A stretch of DNA of 64,000 nucleotides. Source: Microbacterium oxydans (GTDB lineage Bacteria > Actinomycetota > Actinomycetes > Actinomycetales > Microbacteriaceae). Both the position numbers and the translations under genes were made by a program. Where the stretch lies: positions 992,001 to 1,056,000 of the forward strand of contig NZ_CP092891.1 of the NCBI RefSeq assembly GCF_026559675.1, written 5' to 3'. The notes beneath the pieces were generated by a model. The model ran no database searches and had not been told where the DNA came from. It saw only the letters and a program-made list of their open reading frames with translations. Within the stretch, counting starts at the first letter, position 1. Every line of letters starts with the position of its first letter. This document shows positions 27,387 to 35,800 of the stretch, piece after piece.

Positions 27387-28969
27387 CCGAACAGTCCGAG
27401 ACCCAGCAGCGTCCTGCGCTCGTCGTCGACTTCGGCGCGCAGTACGCGCAGCTGATCGCCCGTCGAGTCCGTGAAGCGGGCGTCTACAGCGAGATCGTGC
27501 CGCACACGGCCACGGCCGAGGAGATCGCCGCCAAGAACCCGGTCGCGATCATCCTCTCCGGCGGACCCTCGTCGGTGTATGAGGAGGGCGCCCCGAAGCT
27601 CGACCCCGCGGTGTTCGAGCTCGGCGTCCCGACGCTCGGCATCTGCTACGGCTTCCAGTACATGGCCCAGACGCTCGGCGGCGAGGTCGCGAACACCGGC
27701 CTGCGCGAGTACGGCGCGACGGATGCCGTCATCACCGGTGACGGCGGAACGCTGCTCGGCGGTCAGCCGGCGGAGCAGAACGTCTGGATGAGCCACGGCG
27801 ACCAGGTCGCCAAGGCCCCCGAGGGCTTCGACGTGCTCGCGACGACGGATGCGACCAAGGTCGCGGCGTTCGCGAACGAGGAGCGCGGCTTCTACGGCGT
27901 GCAGTGGCACCCCGAGGTCAAGCACTCCGACCACGGCCAGCGTGTGCTGGAGAACTTCCTCCACAAGGGCGCGGGTCTCGCGTCCGACTGGAACAGCGGC
28001 AACGTGATCGCCGAGCAGATCGAGCGCATCCGCGAGCAGGTGGGAGACGCCCGCGTCATCTCCGCGCTCTCCGGCGGCGTCGACTCCGCGGTGTCCACCG
28101 CTCTCGTGCACAAGGCCATCGGCGACCAGCTCACCGCGGTCTTCGTCGACCACGGCCTCCTCCGCAAGGGCGAGCGCGAGCAGGTCGAGAAGGACTACGT
28201 CGAGTCCACCGGTGTGCGTCTGATCACGGTCGACGCGGCCGACACGTTCCTCGGCCACCTGCAGGGTGTGACCGACCCCGAGGAGAAGCGCAAGATCATC
28301 GGCCGCGAGTTCATCCGCGCGTTCGAGAAGGTGCAGCTCGATCTCGTCGCCGAGGCGAAGGCCTCCGGCGGTGCTCCCGTGAAGTTCCTCGTGCAGGGCA
28401 CGCTCTACCCGGACGTCGTCGAGTCCGGTGGCGGTGCGGGCACCGCGAACATCAAGTCGCACCACAACGTGGGCGGCCTTCCCGACGACCTCGACTTCGA
28501 GCTGATCGAGCCGCTGCGCGCCCTGTTCAAGGACGAGGTCCGTGCGATCGGTCGCGAACTCGGCATCCCCGAGGCGATCGTCGGACGCCAGCCGTTTCCG
28601 GGGCCCGGCCTCGGTATCCGGATCATCGGTGAGGTCACCGCTGACCGTCTCGAGATTCTGCGTGAGGCCGACGCCATCGCCCGCGAGGAGCTGACGAAGG
28701 CGGGTCTCGACCAGGAGATCTGGCAGTGCCCCGTCGTGCTCCTCGCCGACGTGCGCTCGGTGGGCGTGCAGGGCGACGGCCGCACCTACGGTCACCCGAT
28801 CGTGCTGCGTCCCGTCTCGAGCGAAGACGCCATGACCGCCGACTGGACGCGTCTCCCGTACGACGTGCTCTCGAAGATCTCGAACCGCATCACGAACGGC
28901 GTCCGCGACGTCAACCGCGTCGTGCTCGACGTCACGTCGAAGCCGCCGGGGACGATCGAGTGGGAGTAG
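27383..28969 (+). CDS. guaA: GMP synthase (glutamine-hydrolysing)
   Basis: A 528-residue cytoplasmic enzyme that converts XMP to GMP using glutamine and ATP. The class I amidotransferase domain (about 10-205) has nucleophile Cys in [12 protein letters not shown] and the His/Glu of [13 protein letters not shown]. The ATP-pyrophosphatase domain has the P-loop [10 protein letters not shown], and the C-terminal dimerisation domain ends with [12 protein letters not shown]. Length is normal. The start is a TTG at 27383 that overlaps the DUF3817 stop (TTGA) and has GGAAGG 6 nt upstream. It completes the IMP-XMP-GMP path with guaB at 6200. Confidence 0.97.
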   Translation: MTEQSETQQRPALVVDFGAQYAQLIARRVREAGVYSEIVPHTATAEEIAAKNPVAIILSGGPSSVYEEGAPKLDPAVFELGVPTLGICYGFQYMAQTLGGEVANTGLREYGATDAVITGDGGTLLGGQPAEQNVWMSHGDQVAKAPEGFDVLATTDATKVAAFANEERGFYGVQWHPEVKHSDHGQRVLENFLHKGAGLASDWNSGNVIAEQIERIREQVGDARVISALSGGVDSAVSTALVHKAIGDQLTAVFVDHGLLRKGEREQVEKDYVESTGVRLITVDAADTFLGHLQGVTDPEEKRKIIGREFIRAFEKVQLDLVAEAKASGGAPVKFLVQGTLYPDVVESGGGAGTANIKSHHNVGGLPDDLDFELIEPLRALFKDEVRAIGRELGIPEAIVGRQPFPGPGLGIRIIGEVTADRLEILREADAIAREELTKAGLDQEIWQCPVVLLADVRSVGVQGDGRTYGHPIVLRPVSSEDAMTADWTRLPYDVLSKISNRITNGVRDVNRVVLDVTSKPPGTIEWE

Positions 28970-28977
28970 GGAGCGCG

Positions 28978-30375
28978 ATGCTCCCGGATGCGGCGCCGGC
29001 TCTGCCCGACGCCGAGTACCTGGTGCTGTCCAGCCGGCTGATCCCCGGCCTCGACGGCGGGTACACGATCGCGACGCTCGCGCGCGCCCGTCAGCTGGCG
29101 GGCGCCGGCGTCGCCGACGGCTCCGGCCCGCAGCTCCTCACGTTCGACCCGGGTACCGCGGCCGACCATGCGGCGCACCGCGGGACCTTCGTCGACCAGG
29201 GCTCGCTCCTCGACGCGTCGCGGATGCGCAACCTCTTCGACGAGGCGGTGCAGGCGGATGGCGGAGCGGCAGGCTGGCTGCGCGCTGCCGCCGACGCTGC
29301 GGTGACCCCCGATCCCGACGTCGAGTACCGCGTGCTGACGGATGCCGAGGGGCGACCGTTCGCGGCGCTCCCGGTGATCCCGGGCAACCCGGACTGGCAT
29401 CTCACCGAGGAACCGGTGCTGGTGTACGACGCGGCGGGCGAGGTCGTCGGCGCCCTGCACGGTTTCCGCGGGCTGTACCGGGCCTGGCTCGACCACGTGA
29501 CCTCGGCGCTCGGCGAACGACGCATCATCGTGATCTGCGAGTCGCGCCAGCTCGGAGAGCTCATCGCGGACTGGGGCGACCCGCGCGTGCGCATCGTCCA
29601 CACGATCCACACCATGCACGTCGAGGCGCCGTACACGCCGGACGCGACCATGAACACCCTCTGGACCCGCTGGTTCCGTCTCGCCGACCGGTTCGATGCG
29701 GTCGTCTGGCCGACCGTCACTCAGCGAGACGATGTGGTGGCCCGGTTCGGGGACGCGGCGTCGCACGTGGTGGTGCCGAATCCGATCGCTCCGGTGGAGG
29801 CCCGCGACGACCTGCGAGAGGACGGCCTCGTGATCATGCTCGGACGCCTCGCACCCGGGAAGCGCGTCGACCATGCGATCCGCGCGTTCCTCGCAGCCGA
29901 CGTGCCGGGCACCCGGATGGAGATCTGGGGTGGTGGTCCCGAGCAAGGGCGACTGCAGGCGCTGATCGAGGACCTCGGCGCGGGGGACCGTGTCGTCCTC
30001 GCCGGCTACACGGAGGCCCCCGGCACCGTCCTCGATCGCGCAGCGCTCCTCGTCACGTCGACGGCGTTCGAGGGGCAGCCGCTCGGCGTGGTCGAATCGC
30101 TCCTCCACGGCACGCCCGTCGTGTCGTACGACGTGCGCTACGGCATCCGCGACGTCCTCGGTGCCGGCGGGGGAGTGCTGGTCCCGGACGGCGACATCGA
30201 GGCGCTGGGAGATGCGATCCGCGCATTGCTCACCGACCCCGATCGACTCGCGGCGCTCAGCGCTGAAGCACCTTCCGTCGCCGCTGCCTGGAGCCCGCAG
30301 CGCTCGCTCGACGCCCTCACCGCCGTGATCGCCGACGTCGCCGGACGCCCCTCCCGCCGCGACGATCGCGGCTAG
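28978..30375 (+). CDS. Glycosyltransferase family 4, TagE-like
   Basis: A 465-residue soluble GT-B glycosyltransferase. The C-terminal nucleotide-sugar half has VIMLGRLAPGKRVDHAIRAF, MEIWGGGPEQGRL, VVLAGYTEAP and the E-x7-E region TAFEGQPLGVVESLLHGTPV. The N-terminal half includes EYLVLSSRLIPGLDGGYTIA and VRIVHTIHTMH, a layout I associate with TagE/GtfA-like enzymes that glucosylate wall teichoic acid or surface proteins. It starts 8 nt after guaA, with AGGGAG just upstream of the ATG; it may ride on the guaA transcript. The acceptor is unknown. An in-frame GTG at 28960 is possible but overlaps guaA. Confidence 0.84.
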   Translation: MLPDAAPALPDAEYLVLSSRLIPGLDGGYTIATLARARQLAGAGVADGSGPQLLTFDPGTAADHAAHRGTFVDQGSLLDASRMRNLFDEAVQADGGAAGWLRAAADAAVTPDPDVEYRVLTDAEGRPFAALPVIPGNPDWHLTEEPVLVYDAAGEVVGALHGFRGLYRAWLDHVTSALGERRIIVICESRQLGELIADWGDPRVRIVHTIHTMHVEAPYTPDATMNTLWTRWFRLADRFDAVVWPTVTQRDDVVARFGDAASHVVVPNPIAPVEARDDLREDGLVIMLGRLAPGKRVDHAIRAFLAADVPGTRMEIWGGGPEQGRLQALIEDLGAGDRVVLAGYTEAPGTVLDRAALLVTSTAFEGQPLGVVESLLHGTPVVSYDVRYGIRDVLGAGGGVLVPDGDIEALGDAIRALLTDPDRLAALSAEAPSVAAAWSPQRSLDALTAVIADVAGRPSRRDDRG

Positions 30376-30445
30376 CCTCGAGGCGTGACCTCCGCAGCAT
30401 CCGTCTCCGTCCTCCTGAAAGTTCTCAGAATGAATTCCGGGACGA

Positions 30446-30472
30446 TGTCGATCCGGGCCGTTCCTGTTCGAC
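30446..30472 (+). promoter_or_regulatory. ECF42-type promoter upstream of the YCII/sigma pair
   Basis: TGTCGA (30446-30451), a 17-nt spacer and CGAC (30469-30472), 49 nt before the ATG of the YCII gene. The TGTCGA / CG(A/T)C pair is the published ECF42 target motif, which suggests autoregulation of this pair. Confidence 0.7.
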
Positions 30473-30521
30473 GTCTGAAGTGAGAGGGTCGAGAGACGGC
30501 CCCTCGAACAAGGAGAACATC

Positions 30522-30947
30522 ATGAAGTTCATGCTCATCATGCGCGCGACCGACGCCGGCGTCGAGGCGTTCAAGGACCTGCCGTTCGAGCAGGTCATCG
30601 AAGCCATGGGCAAGTACAACGAGTCGATGATCAAGGCTGGCGTGCTCGTCGCGGGCGAGGGACTGACCGACGCCGCCGAGGGTTTCGTCGTCGACTTCAG
30701 CGCTGAGAAGCCGCTCATCACCGACGGCCCCTACGGCGAGACGAAGGAGCTCTTCAACGGCTTCTGGATCGTCGAGGTGTCGTCGCGCGAGGAGGCCGCC
30801 GAATGGGCGAGCCGTGCGCCGCTCGGGCCCGGATCGTTCCTCGAGGTGCGTCGGGTCACCGGTGTCGAGGACTTCCCGGCCGACAACGAGTGGATCGAGA
30901 AGGAAGCCGGCTGGCGCGAGGAAGCGGCGCAGCGCGCACAGCAGTGA
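30522..30947 (+). CDS. YCII-related DGP(F/Y) protein, ECF42 partner
   Basis: A 141-residue protein of the YCII-like ferredoxin fold: KFMLIMRATDAGVEAF, the conserved ITDGPYGETKELFNGFWIVE (DGP motif) and the SREEAAEWASRAP helix. Such DGPF proteins accompany ECF42 sigma factors and are their main regulon members; their activity is unknown. AAGGAG lies 7 nt before the ATG. Its stop overlaps the sigma-factor ATG by 1 nt. Upstream lies a promoter that fits ECF42, so the gene should be switched on by its neighbour. Confidence 0.9.
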   Translation: MKFMLIMRATDAGVEAFKDLPFEQVIEAMGKYNESMIKAGVLVAGEGLTDAAEGFVVDFSAEKPLITDGPYGETKELFNGFWIVEVSSREEAAEWASRAPLGPGSFLEVRRVTGVEDFPADNEWIEKEAGWREEAAQRAQQ

Positions 30948-32242
30948 TGGACGCATCCGCGAACAGCGAGACGGCGCGTTCCGCACCCGATGACGGGTCG
31001 GCGGAGCGCGCCGTCGCCGCTGTGTGGCGCATCGAGTCGGCCCGCATCGTGGGCGCGCTCACGCGTATCGTCGGCGACTTCGGCCTCGCGGAGGATCTGG
31101 CGCAGGAGGCTCTGGTCGACGCACTCCGGCAGTGGCCGGTCGACGGGGTGCCGCGCAACGCGGGCGCGTGGCTGACGGCGGTCGCGAAGCGCAAGGCCAT
31201 CGACGGGTGGCGCCGCGCCGAGCGCCTCGATGCCCGGGTCGCACTCCTCGCGCATGACCTGGAGCGGGAGCAGGCGGAGGCCCCCGACCTGCCGTGGGAT
31301 CCGGATGCCGTCGACGACGACGTCCTGCGCCTGATCTTCATCGCCTGCCACCCCGTGCTGTCCCGGGAGGCGCAGGTGGCCCTGACGCTGCGGGTGGTCG
31401 GCGGTCTGTCGAGCGAGGAGATCGCGCGGGCGTTCCTCGTGCCGACGGCGACCGTGCAGCAGCGGATCGTGCGGGCGAAGAAGACCCTGGCCGCCGCGCA
31501 TGCCCCCTTCGAGGTGCCTCCGCGGGAGGAGCACACGGAGCGGCTCGGCGCCATCCTCGGCGTGCTGTACCTGATCTTCAACGAGGCGCACGCCGCGAGC
31601 AGCGGGCCGGACTGGATGCGACCCGAGCTGAGCGACGAGGCCATCCGCCTCGCCCGGGTGCTCGCGGCGCTGATGCCGCGGGAGCCCGAGGTGCACGGCC
31701 TGCTTGCGCTGATGGAGCTCACGGCCGCCAGGTTCGCCGCGCGCGTGGACCGCAACGGCGACCCGGTGCTGCTGGCCGACCAGGATCGCCGGCGCTGGGA
31801 CCGCGGGCGCATCACCCGCGGTCGGGCATCGCTCGCGACGGCCGATGCGCTCGGACGCGGGCGCGGTGCGTACTGTCTGCAGGCGGCGATCGCCGAGTGC
31901 CATGCGGTCGCGGCATCCGTCGACGACACCGACTGGGATCGCATCGTGCTGCTCTACGAGGCGCTCGGCCGGATCGCCCCCTCGCCGGTCGTCGAGCTCA
32001 ACCGTGCGGCGGCGGTCGCCATGGCGACGGGACCGGCGTCAGCGCTGCGCATCATCGATCGGCTCGGCGAATCCGGTGCGCTGCGTGGCTATCACCTGCT
32101 CCCCGCGACGCGCGGTGAGCTGCTGCGTCGGCTCGGGCGTGAGGAGGAGGCGCGCAGCGAGTTCCTCGTCGCCGCGGGACTCGCCGGCAACGATCGGGAG
32201 CGGTCGCTGCTGGAGCGGAAGGCACTCGGGGCAGAGAAATGA
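30947..32242 (+). CDS. ECF sigma factor, ECF42 group (SigJ-like with TPR tail)
   Basis: A 431-residue sigma factor. Region 2 is at about 20-95 (FGLAEDLAQEALVDALRQWP, GAWLTAVAKRKAIDGWRRAE), and region 4 at about 140-190 (RLIFIACHPVLSREAQVALT, GGLSSEEIARAFLVPTATVQ). The remaining 240 residues form a helical, TPR-like extension (VLAALMPREPEVHGLLALME, YHLLPATRGELLRRLGREEE), the hallmark of ECF42, where the tail replaces an anti-sigma factor and is needed for activity. It is translated from an ATG overlapping the YCII stop (TGATG). A hairpin follows directly. The activating signal is unknown. Confidence 0.92.
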   Translation: MDASANSETARSAPDDGSAERAVAAVWRIESARIVGALTRIVGDFGLAEDLAQEALVDALRQWPVDGVPRNAGAWLTAVAKRKAIDGWRRAERLDARVALLAHDLEREQAEAPDLPWDPDAVDDDVLRLIFIACHPVLSREAQVALTLRVVGGLSSEEIARAFLVPTATVQQRIVRAKKTLAAAHAPFEVPPREEHTERLGAILGVLYLIFNEAHAASSGPDWMRPELSDEAIRLARVLAALMPREPEVHGLLALMELTAARFAARVDRNGDPVLLADQDRRRWDRGRITRGRASLATADALGRGRGAYCLQAAIAECHAVAASVDDTDWDRIVLLYEALGRIAPSPVVELNRAAAVAMATGPASALRIIDRLGESGALRGYHLLPATRGELLRRLGREEEARSEFLVAAGLAGNDRERSLLERKALGAEK

Positions 32243-32283
32243 CCCGCCCCCAACGGATGCACGAGGCAGCCGTTGGGGACGGG
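32243..32283 (+). terminator. Hairpin after the ECF42 gene
   Basis: 14-nt arms 32243-32256 and 32270-32283 with one mismatch (CCCGCCCCCAACGG against CCGTTGGGGACGGG), 13-nt loop, starting at the stop codon. Confidence 0.7.
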
Positions 32284-32317
32284 CATCTGGGGCGCGAGGC
32301 GCCGGGGACGGCGTCGG

Positions 32318-32590
32318 TCAGTCGTTGACCTTCTGGCCACGACCGGCGATGAGGCCGTAGATCAGCAGCACGATGATGGAACCCGCGATGGCGAGGAGCC
32401 AGGTGCCCAGGTCCCAGAACTCCGTGAGCGGGCGGTTGAGGATCAGGCTGCCGAGCCAGCCACCGAGCAGTGCACCGACGACACCGAGCAGCAGCGTGAT
32501 GAACCAGCCGCCGCCCTGCTTGCCGGGAAGGATCAGCTTGGCGATGGCTCCGGCGATGAGGCCGAGAAGAAGAAAGCCGAGAAAACTCAT
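32318..32590 (-). CDS. GlsB/YeaQ/YmgE family stress-response membrane protein
   Basis: A 90-residue membrane protein with three helices and the Gly-rich family pattern: FLGFLLLGLIAGAIAKLILP, GGGWFITLLLGVVGALLGG, and LAIAGSIIVLLIYGLIAG. Transglycosylase-associated (GlsB) proteins are small envelope proteins linked to stress in Gram-positive bacteria; the mechanism is unclear. ATG at 32590 has AGGAG 8 nt upstream; an in-frame codon further upstream (32644) adds residues that do not fit the family. It converges with the ECF42 gene. Confidence 0.9.
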   Translation of the reverse strand: MSFLGFLLLGLIAGAIAKLILPGKQGGGWFITLLLGVVGALLGGWLGSLILNRPLTEFWDLGTWLLAIAGSIIVLLIYGLIAGRGQKVND

Positions 32591-32701
32591 GGTCAGCTCC
32601 TGAATGTCGGGAGCCCCGGGGTGCCAGGGCTTCGTGATGACCACAATGCCCCCTCGTGCGGCCGCGTTCCACCCCCTTGCGCGCAGCTCCTCGGATATGC
32701 C

Positions 32702-32735
32702 AAGAGGCCCGCCTCCCAGGGGAGACGGGCCTCTT
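32702..32735 (-). terminator. Hairpin after the Bax-inhibitor-like gene
   Basis: 16-nt arms 32702-32717 and 32720-32735 with one mismatch (AAGAGGCCCGCCTCCC against GGGAGACGGGCCTCTT), 12 nt downstream of the stop of the - strand gene ending at 32748. Confidence 0.75.
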
Positions 32736-32747
32736 CGCGAACCGAGG

Positions 32748-33671
32748 TCAGTTGTTGCCGCGGGCGATCGCGATGATGCGCAGGATCTCGACGTAGAGCC
32801 AGACGACCGTGACCATGATGCCGAAGGCGCCGAGCCAGCCGTACTTGCGGGGAGCGCCGTTGCGGACGCCCTGCTGGATCTGGTCGAAGTCGAGCACCAG
32901 CGAGTACGCGGCCATGATCACGACGAGGACGCCGATGATGAGGCCGAGCGGGATGCCGAGGAACGGCTTCGCGCTCAGCAGTCCGAAGGCGTTGTCGTTG
33001 ATGCCGGTCCACATGAGGACGAGGTTCAGCAGCGAGAAGACGAGGTAGCCCATCATGGCGATCATGAAGATCTTGGTCGCCTTCTTCGACGCGCGGATCT
33101 TGCCGCTCGCGAAGAGGGCCAGGGTCACACCGACGACCGAGACGGTCGCGAGCGTCGCCTGGACGACGATGCCGGGGTAGATGACCTCGAAGAACGCCGA
33201 GATGCCACCGATGAAGAGGCCCTCGAATGCCGCGTAGGCGAAGATCAGCGCGGGGCGGACCTTCTTGCGCGACGTGAAGGTGATGACCATCGCGAGCACG
33301 AAGCCGGCGAGGGCGCCGACGATCCACGGCAGCATGTTGACGGCAGCGGGGTTGTCCGGGTTGTAGGCCGGGGCGGCGACGCCACCGAGGGTCCACACCC
33401 AGCCGATGGCCGCGGTGACGAGGAGGATGCCGAACAGGCCGGCGGTCTTCCAGACGGTGTCCTCGATGGACATGCGGTCGGTCTCGATGGCGCCGGCGGG
33501 CGGAGCGGCGTACATGCCCTCGAGCTGTGCGTTGGCCGCGGCATCCATCGCCCCGTGCTGGAGCGAGGCGCTCTGGGCGCCCTGGGCAGCCTGAGGTCCG
33601 CCCGGGTACGTCGCGACGTTCCGCGGGTCCTGCTGCTGGAAAGCAGGATTGTTGAAAGCGAAGTTGCTCAT
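32748..33671 (-). CDS. Bax inhibitor-1/YccA family membrane protein
   Basis: A 307-residue protein. The first 75 residues are a soluble, Gln/Ala-rich extension (FAFNNPAFQQQDPRNVATYP). Seven hydrophobic segments follow, from TAGLFGILLVTAAIGWVWTL to IMVTVVWLYVEILRIIAI, with a final DFDQIQQGVRNGAPRKYGWLG loop typical of the actinobacterial YccA/Bax inhibitor branch. BI-1 relatives are pH-sensitive Ca2+ leak channels; the function of the actinobacterial branch is not established. GGAG lies 13 nt and GAGG 8 nt before the ATG. A hairpin terminator follows. Confidence 0.9.
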   Translation of the reverse strand: MSNFAFNNPAFQQQDPRNVATYPGGPQAAQGAQSASLQHGAMDAAANAQLEGMYAAPPAGAIETDRMSIEDTVWKTAGLFGILLVTAAIGWVWTLGGVAAPAYNPDNPAAVNMLPWIVGALAGFVLAMVITFTSRKKVRPALIFAYAAFEGLFIGGISAFFEVIYPGIVVQATLATVSVVGVTLALFASGKIRASKKATKIFMIAMMGYLVFSLLNLVLMWTGINDNAFGLLSAKPFLGIPLGLIIGVLVVIMAAYSLVLDFDQIQQGVRNGAPRKYGWLGAFGIMVTVVWLYVEILRIIAIARGNN

Positions 33672-33749
33672 TGGTGGGCCTCACTCCAAAGGGGGGTAGT
33701 AGGTCTCTTTCCTCCACGATACTCGGGCGGACACGCTCCCGGGGTGTTC

Positions 33750-33755
33750 TACGCT
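33750..33755 (+). promoter_or_regulatory. Leaderless-type -10 box (GDPD gene)
   Basis: TACGCT, 6 nt before the GTG at 33762; fixes that start in a frame that is open for a further 1158 nt upstream. Confidence 0.65.
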
Positions 33756-33761
33756 GAGAGC

Positions 33762-34748
33762 GTGCCCAGGAAAATCCCCCTCGTCATCGGGCATCGCGGT
33801 GCGCCCGGCTACCGTCCGGAGCACAGCCGCTCCTCGTACGAGCTCGCGCTCGCGATGGGGGTGGATGCCGTGGAACCGGATGTCGTCGCCACGAAGGACG
33901 GCGTCCTCGTCGTGCGGCACGAGAACGAGATCTCCGGCACGACCGACGTCGCCGCACATCCGGAGTTCGCCGACCGCAAGACGACCAAGCGCGTCGACGG
34001 CCAGGCGCTGACCGGCTGGTTCACCGAGGACTTCACCTGGGCGGAGCTGTCGACCCTGCGCGGACGAGAGCGGCTGCCGGAGGTGCGGGTGTCGAGCGCG
34101 AGCTTCGACGACTCGCAGGCCATCCTCCGTCTGCGCGACGTGCTGGACATCGTGCGCGACGGCTCGGTCGAGCACGGACGCGAGATCGGTGTGGTCCTCG
34201 AGGTCAAGCACGCCACCTACTTCGCCGGCATCGGTCTCGAGCTCGCGCCGCTCATCGAGCGGGAGCTGCGGGATGCCGGCTGGGCGGACGGCGAGCTGCC
34301 GCTCGTGATCGAGAGCTTCGAGTCGACCGTGCTCGGTCAGCTGCGCGAGCGGGGGATCGCGGCGTCGTACATCTACCTGATCGAGGCGACCGGGCGGCCG
34401 TACGACCGACTCGTGGCCGAGGGCAAGCAGGCGCGCACCTACAAGGCGACCGTGACCCCGGAGGGCCTCGACGGGCTCGTCGGCCGTGTCGACGGCATCA
34501 GCGTGAGCAAGAAGATGCTGCTCGACCGCGGCAACACGATCGTCGCCGACGCCCATGCGCGGGGGCTCCAGGTGTTCACGTGGACGTGCCGTCCGGAGAA
34601 CGCGTTCCTGTCCGCGGAGTTCCGCGGTGCGGGCGGCCGCGGCGCCTACGGAGACTACGAGGGGGAGTGGGGGGTCATCGCGAGCCAGGGCATCGACGGC
34701 GTGTTCGTGGACCACCCCGACCTGGGCGTCGCCTTCTTCCGCGGCTGA
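33762..34748 (+). CDS. Glycerophosphodiester phosphodiesterase
   Basis: A 328-residue GDPD-family TIM barrel without a signal peptide. Catalytic and metal residues are in IGHRGAPGYRPEHSRSSYEL, DAVEPDVVATKDGVLVVRHE and VVLEVKH. It hydrolyses glycerophosphodiesters to glycerol-3-phosphate and an alcohol, supplying phosphate and glycerol. Length is a little above the bacterial cytosolic type because of an insertion around SVSKKMLLDRGNTIVADA. The GTG at 33762 is set by the TACGCT box 6 nt upstream. The last codons (GCGGCTGA) form part of the first unit of a tandem repeat that continues to 34814. Confidence 0.92.
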   Translation: MPRKIPLVIGHRGAPGYRPEHSRSSYELALAMGVDAVEPDVVATKDGVLVVRHENEISGTTDVAAHPEFADRKTTKRVDGQALTGWFTEDFTWAELSTLRGRERLPEVRVSSASFDDSQAILRLRDVLDIVRDGSVEHGREIGVVLEVKHATYFAGIGLELAPLIERELRDAGWADGELPLVIESFESTVLGQLRERGIAASYIYLIEATGRPYDRLVAEGKQARTYKATVTPEGLDGLVGRVDGISVSKKMLLDRGNTIVADAHARGLQVFTWTCRPENAFLSAEFRGAGGRGAYGDYEGEWGVIASQGIDGVFVDHPDLGVAFFRG

Positions 34749-34814
34749 CCGAGGGGTCGCGGCTGGCCGATTCTCCCGCGGCCGACCGATTCTCCCGCGG
34801 CTGGCCGAGGGATC
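34741..34814 (+). repeat. Four tandem 18-19-nt units overlapping the GDPD stop codon
   Basis: Units start at 34741, 34759, 34778 and 34797, each of form GCGGCyGrCCGA plus GGGGTC or TTCTCCC. The outer two units share GAGGGrTC and the inner two share TTCTCCC, so the array is a-b-b-a. The first unit contains the GDPD stop codon. Confidence 0.75.
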
Positions 34815-34825
34815 GCGGCGCGGGT

Positions 34826-35287
34826 TCAGAGCGGTCCGAGGACCGTCTGCACGTCGCGGTCGAGCACGATCGCGCGCAGGGGCTCCAGGATCTCGCGCTC
34901 CTCGAAGCGGAAATGCGACTCCATAATCGCGGCGATCCCGTCGAGGTGCCCGCCGATGGACGCGGCATCGTCCCCACGCTCGGCCGCGGTGCGCAGCGAG
35001 GCGAGCAGGTGGGCGAGCATCGAGTGGTCCTGCATCAGCTTGTCGATGATGCCGCCGAGCTCGGGATGCTCCGCGCGCAGCGCCGGGAACAGGGCGCGGT
35101 CCTCGGCCCCGTGATGTCCGTCCAGCGCAGCGCAGAAGCCGATGCAGTACAGCACGAGCTCAGAGGTCGCATCCGGTGCGCTCTCCCCCTCGGCGAGGGC
35201 GTCGCGGGTCGCGGCGAGGGCGGCGCGCAGACGGGAATGGGCCGAACGGAGCTCCTGATCCCAGGCGATCAGGCGGGCGGCGTCCAT
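34826..35287 (-). CDS. Hemerythrin domain protein
   Basis: A 153-residue four-helix protein with hemerythrin-type metal ligands: SAHSRLRAAL, FCAALDGHHGAEDRALFPAL, MQDHSMLAHLL and MESHFRFEEREIL. Such proteins bind a di-iron or related centre and sense or store O2, NO or H2O2. The start ATG at 35287 is supported by TACACT 6 nt upstream on the - strand; an in-frame ATG at 35335 would overlap the next gene. It converges with the GDPD gene across the tandem repeat. Confidence 0.87.
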   Translation of the reverse strand: MDAARLIAWDQELRSAHSRLRAALAATRDALAEGESAPDATSELVLYCIGFCAALDGHHGAEDRALFPALRAEHPELGGIIDKLMQDHSMLAHLLASLRTAAERGDDAASIGGHLDGIAAIMESHFRFEEREILEPLRAIVLDRDVQTVLGPL

Positions 35288-35293
35288 CGCCCC

Positions 35294-35299
35294 AGTGTA
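35294..35299 (-). promoter_or_regulatory. Leaderless-type -10 box (hemerythrin gene)
   Basis: TACACT on the - strand, 6 nt before the ATG at 35287. Confidence 0.65.
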
Positions 35300-35312
35300 G
35301 GCGGCGGGCCGT

Positions 35313-35711
35313 TCAGAGCGTGCGGTCGAACGCACCCCGTCGGGTGGAGACGATCTCCTTGCCGAGCGGCATCAGCGAGACCGGCACCATCTTGAAGTCG
35401 GCGATGCCCATCGGGATGCCGATGATCGTCACGCACAGCAGGAACCCGGAGACGATGTGGCCGATCGCGAGCCACCAGCCGGCGAGGATCACCCAGAGCA
35501 CGTTGCCGAGGAACGAGCCGACGCCGGCCGTCGGCTTGCTGACGACCTCGCGTCCGAACGGCCAGATGGCGTAGCGCGCGATGCGGAACGAGGCGATCGC
35601 CCAGGGGATGGTCACGATCGGGATGCACAGCAGCACCCCGGCCAGGATGTAGCCGAGGAAAAGTGCCCAGCCGGCCAGGATGACCCAGATGATGTTGAGG
35701 ATCGTGCGCAT
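35313..35711 (-). CDS. YccF-domain membrane protein
   Basis: A 132-residue membrane protein made of two related YccF modules: LNIIWVILAGWALFLGYILA ... IVTIPWAIASFRIARYAIWP and LGNVLWVILAGWWLAIGHIV ... IIGIPMGIADFKMVPVSLMP. Four hydrophobic helices. The function of the family is unknown. The hemerythrin gene begins 25 nt further on the same strand with its own promoter box. Confidence 0.92.
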   Translation of the reverse strand: MRTILNIIWVILAGWALFLGYILAGVLLCIPIVTIPWAIASFRIARYAIWPFGREVVSKPTAGVGSFLGNVLWVILAGWWLAIGHIVSGFLLCVTIIGIPMGIADFKMVPVSLMPLGKEIVSTRRGAFDRTL

Positions 35712-35788
35712 GAGGTGATTGTGTCACCCGCGCGGCACGATGTCTGAGCATCCGCCCCGAGGTCCCGGGTGCGGCGGGTCCGCGATGC

Positions 35789-35794
35789 CAGACT
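35789..35794 (+). promoter_or_regulatory. Leaderless-type -10 box (ABC exporter ATPase)
   Basis: CAGACT, 6 nt before the ATG at 35801. Confidence 0.5.
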
Positions 35795-35800
35795 GACCGC

